From positions 1 through 18,659 of the forward strand of contig JAHKZT010000004.1 in assembly GCA_020626475.1 (NCBI GenBank): a DNA stretch of 18,659 nucleotides, in the 5' to 3' direction. This stretch comes from a bacterium. Lineage in GTDB: Bacteria > Patescibacteriota > Saccharimonadia > Saccharimonadales > Saccharimonadaceae. The stretch's first letter is position 1, and every line of letters starts with the position of its first letter. The position numbers were made by a program, and so were the translations under genes. The notes beneath the pieces were generated by a model. It searched no databases and was not told the origin of the DNA. It saw only the letters and a list, made by a program, of their open reading frames with translations. Of the stretch, positions 1 through 6,894 are shown piece after piece.

Positions 1-138
1 TTAGGCGCTAAGGCGTGCGCGACCCTTAATGCGACGGCGAGCGAGAACCTTGCGGCCACTTACCGTAGCGTTGCGTTTGCGGAAACCATGCTCAACTTTG
101 CGTTGGCGCTTGTGTGGTTGAAAAGTGCGCTTTGGCAT
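1..138 (-). CDS. rpmH: 50S ribosomal protein L34
   Basis: Reverse-strand ORF of 45 residues that begins [20 protein letters not shown] and ends [12 protein letters not shown] before a TAA at 1-3. It is too short for most ORF lists. The KRTFQP start, the HGFRKR core and the [16 protein letters not shown] end are the L34 signature, and the length is normal for the family. L34 is a small, very basic protein of the large ribosomal subunit that binds 23S rRNA. The ATG at 136-138 is preceded by AGGA eight bases upstream. rpmH lying divergent from dnaA is the common bacterial origin arrangement (rpmH usually leads into rnpA, yidC and others, outside this window). Confidence 0.97.
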   Translation of the reverse strand: MPKRTFQPHKRQRKVEHGFRKRNATVSGRKVLARRRIKGRARLSA

Positions 139-187
139 AACTACAATCCTACTTTCTAATTATTGTTTTATTTATAAAATTATGTCT

Positions 188-216
188 ATTTTACTATTTT
201 TTTGGGGATTTTTCAA
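188..216 (-). promoter_or_regulatory. Probable rpmH promoter
   Basis: On the minus strand TTGAAA (216-211) is followed after exactly 17 bases by TAAAAT (193-188), a good sigma-70-type promoter pointing at rpmH. Transcription would start near 181, giving a leader of about 43 nt that contains the AGGA site. The -35 box lies 4 bp from a DnaA-box-like TTTTCCACA (221-229), so DnaA binding there could affect rpmH. That effect is inference. Confidence 0.6.
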
Positions 217-220
217 CTAT

Positions 221-340
221 TTTTCCACAGCTCCCTTCTCTTTATTGAATAACTATGTGGAAATCTCGTATCTGTTATTCAATTGCAAGTATTAGAAAAT
301 AATTCATTTTTGACGTTTTTTAGCGCAAAACTGTGGAAAA
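221..340. promoter_or_regulatory. DnaA-box-like sites upstream of dnaA
   Basis: Three 9-mers close to the consensus TTATCCACA lie between rpmH and dnaA: TTTTCCACA at 221-229 (plus), TGTGGAAAT at 256-264 and TGTGGAAAA at 332-340 (both minus orientation). Each keeps the CCACA core, and two are the same one-mismatch form. The site at 332-340 sits just upstream of the dnaA -10 box, where DnaA binding could repress its own gene, as known in other bacteria. The cluster may be autoregulatory or one part of a bipartite origin. Confidence 0.6.
244..283. repeat. 10-bp perfect inverted repeat upstream of dnaA
   Basis: ATTGAATAAC (244-253) is matched by its exact reverse complement GTTATTCAAT (274-283). 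The 20-nt spacer contains the DnaA-box-like TGTGGAAAT at 256-264. The arms are AT-rich and no T-tract follows, so a terminator is unlikely. It could be an operator for a dimeric regulator or an extrudable element in the origin region. Confidence 0.6.
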
Positions 341-345
341 CTTTG

Positions 346-351
346 TATAAT
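346..351 (+). promoter_or_regulatory. Probable dnaA -10 box
   Basis: A perfect TATAAT at 346-351 lies 27 bp before the dnaA ATG, so a leader of about 20 nt carrying the AGGAGG site would result. No good -35 hexamer stands at 16-18 bp spacing, and the TTGACG at 310-315 is too far away (30 bp). The DnaA-box-like TGTGGAAAA at 332-340 occupies the spacer, consistent with autoregulation. Confidence 0.5.
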
Positions 352-378
352 ATGGGGAGAAGAGGAGGTCATAAAGAG

Positions 379-1764
379 ATGCCGAACAATTGGCAAACAG
401 TTTTAGATGAAATACAAAGCTCTGTTTCTGACATGGCCTTTAAGACTTATTTCACTAATATTAAGTATATTTCCGACGAAAATGGCGTAGTCACTTTCTC
501 CGTGCCAAACTCTTTCGTTAAGTCTTCAATCGAAAAGAAATATCACGATAAAGTAATTTCCGCTCTACAGGCTGCCGGTTTTAATTGTACAGACTTTGAA
601 ATTATCATTGATGATTCCGGAAAGAAAACTGTTATTAGGAGGCCAGTAGAAATTATCCCTGGCGCAAAACCAAGCGAGCGCTCTACTACTCAATCAATTT
701 CTTCTATCGGAAGCGCACTCAAGGGTTCGTCAATTAGTCTCTCTACTAAGAGCGGCTTAAGTCCAAAATACCATCTCGATAATTATGTCGTCGGTAGTAA
801 TAATGATGTAGCGGTTGGCGCTGCTCATGCGATTGTAGAAAACCCTGGCAGTAGCTATAATCCGCTATTCCTTTATGGTGGCTCTGGTTATGGTAAGACG
901 CACTTAATTCAGGCGATTGGTAACGAAATTCATGACAGATATCCCGACATGAATGTGCTCTACGTTACAATTGAGCAGTTCTATGGTGAATTCGTTGCAT
1001 CTATTCGCAATAAAAAGCTTGAAGAGTTTAAGAAAAAATATCGTGACCTCGATGTCTTGATTGTGGATGATTTTCAGTTCATCCAGGGTAAAACCGAGTC
1101 TCAGAATGAATTTTTCCATACTTTTAATGAGCTATATAGTAAAAACAAACAAGTGATAATTGCGGCCGATCGCTTACCAAGTCAAATTGCAACAGTCGAT
1201 CCGCGTCTCGCTTCCCGCCTAACTCAAGGTATTTCAATCGATATTCAGCTCCCGGATTTTGAGACGCGCTGTGCAATTATTAAGGCAAAAGCTGAACTTA
1301 TAGGCCAAGAAATCGATAACACTACCGTTGAATATCTTGCGGAAAACTTCAACACAAATATCCGTGATCTAGAAGGTGGATTAAATCACGTATTATTGCT
1401 TGCAGACCTCAGAGGAGTTGCTACGAGTGAAGTAATCGGAGAAATTGCACCGACTAACCAGATAACCCAGCACCGCATTTCGCCTAAACAACTCATAGAG
1501 CGGGTTGCTAAATATTACAATCTTAGTTCTAAGGATTTATATGGCACGAGTCGCGTTAAAGATATTAAAGACGCGCGTCAAGTTGCAATGTATCTTCTAA
1601 ATGAAGAGTTGGGGCTTAGCTATAAAAAAATTGGCGACGACATCTTCCATAAAGATCACACAACAATTATGCATGGTGCTAAAAAAGTTAAAGCCAGCAT
1701 TAAGACTGATTTTAATCTTCGTGAACAGGTTACGGAGCTTAGGAGCAAGATTTATGAGAACTAA
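379..1764 (+). CDS. dnaA: Chromosomal replication initiator DnaA
   Basis: A 461-residue ATP-dependent initiator that binds DnaA boxes at oriC, melts the origin and loads the helicase. Domain I covers about residues 1-80 and a Ser-rich linker (domain II) about 85-125. The AAA+ domain has Walker A GGSGYGKT (167-174), Walker B VLIVDDFQF (226-234) and the box VII arginine segment DPRLASRLTQG (274-284). Domain IV carries the DNA-binding signature DHTTIMHGAKKV (426-437). The start at 379 is chosen because AGGAGG (363-368) lies 10 bp upstream and the protein then begins in the normal way (MPNNWQTVLDEI). The in-frame TTG at 283 and ATG at 352 would add unfamiliar residues and overlap the promoter. 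Length is typical for the family. Confidence 0.98.
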   Translation: MPNNWQTVLDEIQSSVSDMAFKTYFTNIKYISDENGVVTFSVPNSFVKSSIEKKYHDKVISALQAAGFNCTDFEIIIDDSGKKTVIRRPVEIIPGAKPSERSTTQSISSIGSALKGSSISLSTKSGLSPKYHLDNYVVGSNNDVAVGAAHAIVENPGSSYNPLFLYGGSGYGKTHLIQAIGNEIHDRYPDMNVLYVTIEQFYGEFVASIRNKKLEEFKKKYRDLDVLIVDDFQFIQGKTESQNEFFHTFNELYSKNKQVIIAADRLPSQIATVDPRLASRLTQGISIDIQLPDFETRCAIIKAKAELIGQEIDNTTVEYLAENFNTNIRDLEGGLNHVLLLADLRGVATSEVIGEIAPTNQITQHRISPKQLIERVAKYYNLSSKDLYGTSRVKDIKDARQVAMYLLNEELGLSYKKIGDDIFHKDHTTIMHGAKKVKASIKTDFNLREQVTELRSKIYEN

Positions 1765-1824
1765 TTGTGCAAAACTTGTTGATAAAGCTGTTAGTAAGTC
1801 TGCGAAAAAATCGTGGAAGCAAAT

Positions 1825-1833
1825 TGTGGATAA
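1825..1833 (-). promoter_or_regulatory. Consensus DnaA box
   Basis: TGTGGATAA is the exact reverse complement of the consensus TTATCCACA. It is the only perfect copy I found in the origin region, and so the likely high-affinity DnaA site. Confidence 0.8.
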
Positions 1834-1948
1834 AGTAAAAAATAATAATACTTTTACACCATCATGTGAGTTTTGCCTATTTTTCAAAAGTTTTTCGCAT
1901 AAAGTTTCAACATGTAATTTTGGGATTTTTAATCTGTTAGGTGGGAAG

Positions 1949-1988
1949 TTTTACACGTTTTACACAGCCCCTACTAATACTACTATTA
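1949..1988 (+). other. Origin unwinding element with DnaA-trio-like repeat
   Basis: Two tandem 9-mers TTTTACAC(G/A) at 1949-1966 abut GCCC. Then the triplets CTA CTA ATA CTA CTA TTA fill 1971-1988. Read 3' to 5' on the complementary strand these are GAT GAT TAT GAT GAT AAT, and five of the six fit the DnaA-trio consensus 3'-(G/A)A(T/A)-5'. In B. subtilis such trios follow a DnaA box and a GC block and bind the DnaA filament on single-stranded DNA. The 9-mers differ from TTATCCACA at two or more positions, so they would be weak DnaA sites or lineage-specific ones. Confidence 0.7.
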
Positions 1989-2020
1989 ATATAAAGGAAG
2001 GTTTTTAAAAAGGAGGAAGC

Positions 2021-3124
2021 ATGGAAGTTGAGGTTTTACAGGATAGACTCGCAAAGGCACTAAGTGTAGTAAGTCGTGTAGCAGCAAGCACAAAGGCCGG
2101 GTTGCCAATTCTTAGTAATGTTCTATTAAGAGCAGAAGATAAACAACTTACTTTAACAGCAACCAACCTAGAGTTGGCGACAGTAGAGTATGTGAATGCG
2201 AAGATTAATAAAAGTGGTACAATTACCGTTCCAGCTAGATTATTAGCTGATTTTATCTCTAACCTTCCTAAAGATAATATTAAAATGGTAGCCGACGGTG
2301 AAAAACTAACCGTTTCCTCTGGTAAATATAAATCTACTATTAATGGTATTCTCGCAGATGACTTCCCTGAGCTTCCGACTATTAATGAAAAAGAAGCGGT
2401 CGCTTTTAAGATTCCGGCTGATATTTTTAAAGAAGCGGTTAACCAAGTAATTATAGCGGCAAGTAATGATACTACGCGCCCTGCTCTTACTGGTGTCTAC
2501 TTTAATACTTTCGAAGGCGCACTTTATATTGCGGCAACCGATGGATATCGTTTGGCGGATAGAAAATTTGTCGATGATGTTAAGAGTGAAATTAAGGCAA
2601 TTGTGCCGACTCCTGCACTTCGCGAGGTTTTGAGTTCCCTTTCGGACAGTATTGAGGATGTTGAAGTGGCAATCATTGATTCACAAATTCGTTTCCGTTT
2701 AGGTGAAATTGAAATTACGTCGAAATTAATTGACGCAAGCTTCCCTGATTATCGTCAGTTAATTCCGAAGGATGCTAAAGCAAAAATTAAACTCAATAAA
2801 TCAGAATTGGTTCGCATGACGAAAGTTGCGGCATTGTTTGCGCGCGAATCTGGTGGATCAGTTGTTTGTGAAGCGAAGAAGGATGAAGGAAGCTTCGGTG
2901 TTTCTGCGGTTGCAAGTGAGGTTGGGGAAAACTCGGCAACGATGGAGGCGGATGTGGCGGAAGATGGAAAAGTTACGCTGAATTCTCGCTATCTATTAGA
3001 TGCTTTGAATGCTATTTCCGAAGATGAAGTTGAGTATAGCTTCTCTGGTAAGTTGTCTCCAATTGTACTAAGAAATATTAAGAACGCTGATTATACGCAT
3101 ATTATTATGCCGCTTAAAAGCTAA
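2021..3124 (+). CDS. dnaN: DNA polymerase III beta subunit (sliding clamp)
   Basis: A 367-residue ring-forming processivity clamp. The start MEVEVLQDRLAKALSVVSRV followed by LPILSNVLLRAED is the conserved first-domain pattern. The middle contains ATDGYRLADRK, and the end SPIVLRNI-NADYTHIIMPLKS matches the family C-terminus (usually MP-(R/K)-). Three clamp domains of about 120 residues each fit the length. AGGAGG at 2011-2016 lies four bases before the ATG. The stop TAA overlaps the recF start (TAATG), so the two genes are translationally coupled. It works with the replicative polymerase and is the normal neighbour of dnaA. Confidence 0.97.
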   Translation: MEVEVLQDRLAKALSVVSRVAASTKAGLPILSNVLLRAEDKQLTLTATNLELATVEYVNAKINKSGTITVPARLLADFISNLPKDNIKMVADGEKLTVSSGKYKSTINGILADDFPELPTINEKEAVAFKIPADIFKEAVNQVIIAASNDTTRPALTGVYFNTFEGALYIAATDGYRLADRKFVDDVKSEIKAIVPTPALREVLSSLSDSIEDVEVAIIDSQIRFRLGEIEITSKLIDASFPDYRQLIPKDAKAKIKLNKSELVRMTKVAALFARESGGSVVCEAKKDEGSFGVSAVASEVGENSATMEADVAEDGKVTLNSRYLLDALNAISEDEVEYSFSGKLSPIVLRNIKNADYTHIIMPLKS

Positions 3125-4149
3125 TGAATATTATTCAAAAAGTTAGTTTGCGAAATTTTCGCTGTCATGATGAGTTTGCGTTGGATTGTAATCGTCCGAC
3201 GACGCTCATTATTGGTGAAAATGGGAGTGGAAAAACTTCGGTGCTCGAGGCTATTTATATGGCTTTGCGTGGAAAAAGTTTTAAAGCTGTGGATAAAGAT
3301 ATTTTGCGTCGAGAAGCGGAATTTTATCGGATAGAGGTTGATCTTTATGATGCGCGCAAAGTGATTATAAGATACAATCCAGCGCTCAATAAGAAAGAAT
3401 TTGAAATCGATGGCAAGAAAAGTTTGCGTCTTCCGAAGAAGAATCGTTACCCGGTAGTACTTTTTGAGCCAAATAATATTTATTTAATTGAGTCTTCTCC
3501 GTCGCGAAGGCGTGACTATTTTGATGAGTTATTTCGTCAGATAGATAATAATTATACGGTTACTCTTGGTCGATATAATAAAGCATTAAAACAGCGCAAC
3601 GATTTATTGAAAACTGAGGGCGTACGGCGGGATGATTTATTTTCTTGGGATATTCTCTGCGCGCAGTATGGTGCGCAAATAAAAGAAATACGCTTGAGGA
3701 TTCTAGAAAAAATTAATGAGCGTATGACGGATAATTATCGCTGGATTGCGAAAAACGAAGATGAATGTAGGATTGACTATGTTGGCGAAAAAGTCGACGA
3801 GAACGCCTATATGGCGCGTCTAGCGGCAAATTTTGACCGGGATGTAGCTTTGGGTTATACGAGTTTCGGCGTGCATCGTGATGATTATAATTTTATTTTT
3901 AACAATTCTGATGCGGATGGTTCCGCGTCGCGTGGCGAAATGCGTAGTATAATTTTGGCGCTAAAATTTATTGAGGCTGGTATTTTAGAGGAAGAAACTG
4001 GTGATCGCCCTGTAGTATTATTAGACGATATCTTTTCTGAATTAGATGAAGCGCGTCAAAAACATCTTGTGCAAAACTTCAAAGATTACCAAATGATTGT
4101 GACTAGTACGAATGTTCCAGCCGAAATGACGGTTAATAAGAATTTATAG
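3124..4149 (+). CDS. recF: DNA replication and repair protein RecF
   Basis: A 341-residue SMC-like ATPase that helps load RecA at single-strand gaps. It shows the start IIQKVSLRNFRCH, Walker A GENGSGKT (31-38), FEPNNIYLI (114-122), the SFGVHRDDYNF segment (247-257), a diverged ABC signature SRGEMR (269-274) where RecF commonly has S-GQ-R, and Walker B with D-loop VVLLDDIFSELD (297-308). It is slightly shorter than many RecF proteins. It starts one base before the dnaN stop ends (TAATG). Its last 17 bases overlap the convergent gene on the minus strand, and gyrB, often found next, is absent. Confidence 0.95.
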   Translation: MNIIQKVSLRNFRCHDEFALDCNRPTTLIIGENGSGKTSVLEAIYMALRGKSFKAVDKDILRREAEFYRIEVDLYDARKVIIRYNPALNKKEFEIDGKKSLRLPKKNRYPVVLFEPNNIYLIESSPSRRRDYFDELFRQIDNNYTVTLGRYNKALKQRNDLLKTEGVRRDDLFSWDILCAQYGAQIKEIRLRILEKINERMTDNYRWIAKNEDECRIDYVGEKVDENAYMARLAANFDRDVALGYTSFGVHRDDYNFIFNNSDADGSASRGEMRSIILALKFIEAGILEEETGDRPVVLLDDIFSELDEARQKHLVQNFKDYQMIVTSTNVPAEMTVNKNL

Positions 4150-5110
4150 TTTTTAGAATTTCTTTATCTACATTTGGTGTGTTATAGATTGTGAGTATTG
4201 GTTGCGGTGTGGAAACTACTTCCCAGGCGCCATCTGAGTTTTTCTTAATGAGAATATGATAATGCGCATAAAGAGCATTCTTTTCTTTACCGTCGATATA
4301 GATGTTTGTGTAGGTATAACCGTTCTTTTCGCGAGGCTCACTGATTATGTAATTATCCGGTAATTGATAGGCAGCGCGAATGAATTTTTTTGCATCAGTG
4401 ATAGGGTTTTGCTGATATGATTCAAAACGATTTTCGTTTAGAAAGACGATATTTTGACTTTCTAATTCAACATCTTCAAAGAGTTTCATTTTCGCTACTG
4501 CGACATCTAGGTAATATGGGTCAGATTTTACGTATACGACAGGCCTATTATTATCGTCGTATTGGTAGCTGATTGAGTAGAGAGAAGTGTTGATTGGTAG
4601 ATAATTAAGGATTGGATAATCCTCTTTCTTTTTTGCGCCACGACGTTCTAGAAGTGATCCGACCATGCCTTCAACTTTTGCGTATTCTTGACGGTGTTGC
4701 TCAATGAATTCCCTTCCCTCATTGTCTATTGCGGAAAGGATGCCGTATAATTCGGCGGTTTGATTAGTAATTTCAATATCTTCTTCGTAAATTTCTAAGT
4801 GTTTGTTATATTCGACCTTTAGATGATATTTACCCGGAATAAGCCAAGTTGTTGAGCCGTTATTCACTTTCGTATCATTGAGAGTGATGGTAGCGGAGTT
4901 AGGCGCAAACTGAATAATTGTTTTGGTTTTTCCTGCGCGATAAATGAGGATGGAGATTGAGTAGATTAAAACGACGGCAAAAACGACAGCTGCAATAATT
5001 ATAGCTGCGCGACTGCGTGGGGTGCTTTGTTTTGCAAGATTTTTTGCAGCAGATTTAATTTTTGATGTTTTTTCGCTCTTTTTCTTTGGAGTAGATTTCT
5101 TTTTTGTCAT
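4133..5110 (-). CDS. Membrane-anchored protein with PEGA-like domain, unknown function
   Basis: A 325-residue protein that starts with a very Lys/Ser-rich cytoplasmic tail (MTKKKSTPKKKSEKTSK). It has one hydrophobic helix at about 36-58 and an external C-terminal part. Just after the helix lies a beta-rich stretch (FAPNSATITLNDTKV, then WLIPGKYHLKVEY) that looks like a PEGA domain, a small surface module seen in envelope proteins. The rest (about 115-325) is not recognised; its end alternates short beta-like strands. The ATG at 5110 is preferred over the in-frame GTG at 5119 because the previous gene's TAA overlaps it as TAATG and AAGGTG lies 9-10 bases upstream. It is the last gene of the secretion-like cluster, so it is probably an envelope accessory of that machine (inference). 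Confidence 0.8.
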   Translation of the reverse strand: MTKKKSTPKKKSEKTSKIKSAAKNLAKQSTPRSRAAIIIAAVVFAVVLIYSISILIYRAGKTKTIIQFAPNSATITLNDTKVNNGSTTWLIPGKYHLKVEYNKHLEIYEEDIEITNQTAELYGILSAIDNEGREFIEQHRQEYAKVEGMVGSLLERRGAKKKEDYPILNYLPINTSLYSISYQYDDNNRPVVYVKSDPYYLDVAVAKMKLFEDVELESQNIVFLNENRFESYQQNPITDAKKFIRAAYQLPDNYIISEPREKNGYTYTNIYIDGKEKNALYAHYHILIKKNSDGAWEVVSTPQPILTIYNTPNVDKEILKTINSY

Positions 5111-6894
5111 TATTGCCACACCTTATTTTGTAAATTACTCTTATAATTTAAGCCGCTTTTAGAAGAATACTTTGGATTGCGATACCAGCGAACGATGGAG
5201 CCGTTACCGAATAGAAGATCCTCGCGTCCTGCCATTGGGGCGCGTGCGGAACTTTGACCATATGATGCTGAGGCGATTTTTGAGTCGAAGCCGGCGATTT
5301 CGCCAACATAAATAAAGGTATGACCATTCGAGAACGCAATATCGCCCGCCTGAAGAATACTTGTGTCGACTTGGCGATTCGGTGAAGCATTTAAGAGAGT
5401 CCAGTTATGGGCTTTCACCCAGGCTTCCTGTGTATCGGTAGCACCTTTAGTATTATTATATTCTGGTTCGAGTCCGGAGTTTTGCGTGAGAATTGTAACG
5501 AAGCCACCACAGTCTATACCTGGAACGCCATTAATAGAACCGCCGACATAGCGTCCCTCGCTAATAGATTGCGAAACTGCGTTTGCGTAGGCTGGCATGC
5601 GATTAATGTATGGCGCTGGATGCCATTCTGGCCAAGCGTAGGATTTTACAAGTTGTGCAAATTCACCATTAACGCTACATCCTTTAGAGTTTACGTTTCC
5701 GTTTACGGCGTCATAGAGAGTGTCGGCGAAGAGTTTTGCGCCGGTAGCGTTTGGATGAATCCAGTCGGAGAAATATTTATCGGCTTTTCCTTTAACTAGT
5801 TCTTTCCAGTCAGCTACTACAATATTTGAATTGTTCTTTGCATATTCGAAGAAGAGGTTATTATTTTCGGTATATTCAAGACGAGTACTCCAGTCGGTCA
5901 CGAAAACAATATTTTTGTCTGTGCCGAGGGTTTTTATGGCCTCATCGATATCTGCGGATGTGAGATTTGGGCTGTTGGCGCCTAAGGCAAAAATAACGTT
6001 ATCTTTAATGTTCTTAGTGTTTTTTGCAATGGCTACAGCTTCATCCCAGCGACGACCGCTCTTTGCAATAATGTCGTCTTGAGTGATATCTGAGAATTTT
6101 TCGAGTAATGCGCTGTTGGATGCTACGGTAATTGAGTCGCCAAAAATTGTGAGATTTTTGCCGTTTTCGGTACCGCTTAGATTTTTGCTAGCACTTGTTC
6201 CCTTACCTGAGAACTGTTTGTAATATTCATTTGCGAAATCGCGGCGTGCGGAAGTACCTTGATATAGAAGGCCTTTATATGGTTCGTAATAAAGAATTGG
6301 TGAGTCTCCACCAACGGCACGCTCGAAGATTGCGAGAAATGCTTCGGCGGCAGCGTTTACGTCGGTTTGCTTTTTGACTTCGGTAATCCAATCAAAAGCA
6401 GATTTTTCCATGGTGAAATCGAGCTGAATTTGAAGAAGCTGATCGAGATCGCCGGCTGGGATATCTTTGGATTTTCCAGCTGGCCACCATTCGGAACCGA
6501 AATATTTTCCAAGTCCGGCCTGATTTACTTTTTCAACTAATGCTGGTGCATAATCGAGACGCCATTGAAAAAGACCCCAATAAGAACTGTTGCTTGCGCG
6601 TGTTGGCTCGACGCCAGTTTCGGCTTTGGCGTTACCGAGAATTCCGGCAACTTGCGCATCGGTAAAGCCTTTATCGATGTAGTAGTTCCAGATTTTCTCT
6701 TCGATCGTATTGCCGGCGAGCTTTGTAGCGGATGAACCACATACGTCGTCGCTACCGTTCGGATTATAGTAGAAGATATTATTTGAATTGAACATATCTA
6801 GGACATCGTCGTTTGGGATAGCGGCGAAGGCTGGCTGAACGATTAAAATTGCGGCTGTAAAAATGTAAGCCAAGAATTTAATTGATTTTTTCAT
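5110..6894 (-). CDS. Secreted triple-domain cell-wall enzyme: phage-tail-type lysozyme, SGNH hydrolase, NlpC/P60 peptidase
   Basis: A 594-residue protein with a signal peptide (MKKSIKFLAY..., likely cut after about residue 24). Residues 64-225 resemble phage-tail lysozymes: GFTDAQVAGILGNAKAE (76-92) then SYWGLFQWR (104-112), with E92 the candidate acid. Residues 247-400 form an SGNH/GDSL hydrolase: GDS with S254, G280, GAN with N307, and DWIH giving D377 and H380. Residues 430-575 look like NlpC/P60: IDCGGFV with C462 and NGHTFIYVG with H525. These families cut glycan strands, remove esters (often acetyl groups) and cut peptide stems. The gene overlaps the upstream gene by four bases (ATGA) and the downstream gene by one. 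In this setting it is a VirB1-like wall-opening enzyme, or acts on a neighbouring host cell. All key residues look intact. Confidence 0.88.
   Translation of the reverse strand: MKKSIKFLAYIFTAAILIVQPAFAAIPNDDVLDMFNSNNIFYYNPNGSDDVCGSSATKLAGNTIEEKIWNYYIDKGFTDAQVAGILGNAKAETGVEPTRASNSSYWGLFQWRLDYAPALVEKVNQAGLGKYFGSEWWPAGKSKDIPAGDLDQLLQIQLDFTMEKSAFDWITEVKKQTDVNAAAEAFLAIFERAVGGDSPILYYEPYKGLLYQGTSARRDFANEYYKQFSGKGTSASKNLSGTENGKNLTIFGDSITVASNSALLEKFSDITQDDIIAKSGRRWDEAVAIAKNTKNIKDNVIFALGANSPNLTSADIDEAIKTLGTDKNIVFVTDWSTRLEYTENNNLFFEYAKNNSNIVVADWKELVKGKADKYFSDWIHPNATGAKLFADTLYDAVNGNVNSKGCSVNGEFAQLVKSYAWPEWHPAPYINRMPAYANAVSQSISEGRYVGGSINGVPGIDCGGFVTILTQNSGLEPEYNNTKGATDTQEAWVKAHNWTLLNASPNRQVDTSILQAGDIAFSNGHTFIYVGEIAGFDSKIASASYGQSSARAPMAGREDLLFGNGSIVRWYRNPKYSSKSGLNYKSNLQNKVWQ

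Larger units (their letters stand above)
1765..2020 (+). other. Probable oriC: dnaA-dnaN intergenic region
   Basis: This 256-bp AT-rich gap is far longer than any other gap on this strand and holds an ordered set of origin signals. They are: TGTTGATAA (1777-1785, one mismatch to the DnaA box in minus orientation); perfect TGTGGATAA (1825-1833); TTTTACACC (1852-1860); a head-to-tail pair TTTTACACG and TTTTACACA (1949-1966); GC-rich GCCCC (1967-1971); a trinucleotide CTA-type run (1971-1988); and then AT-rich sequence before the dnaN ribosome site. The order of boxes, GC cluster, trio run and AT-rich DNA matches the basal unwinding system known from Bacillus subtilis oriC. The assignment is strong by position and motif order, but no replication data are available here. 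Confidence 0.8.

Noticed and set aside
310..351. TTGACG (310-315) as the -35 box for the dnaA TATAAT
   Set aside because: The spacing is 30 bp, far beyond the 16-18 bp a sigma-70-type promoter accepts.
283..378. Extended dnaA start at TTG 283 (32 extra residues)
   Set aside because: The extra codons run through the inverted repeat arm, a DnaA-like box and the TATAAT box. A strong AGGAGG stands before the ATG at 379, where the DnaA family start fits.
1601..2008. Plus-strand ORF of 135 aa overlapping the dnaA end and filling the dnaA-dnaN gap
   Set aside because: It starts inside dnaA in another frame, has no ribosome site, shows no family features, and its unique part is the origin sequence with DnaA boxes and triplet repeats.
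6891..6894. UGA recoded as glycine (as in some CPR lineages)
   Set aside because: TGA here overlaps the next gene's ATG in a normal ATGA junction, and the same occurs at 17210-17213. All core genes read through cleanly with the standard code.
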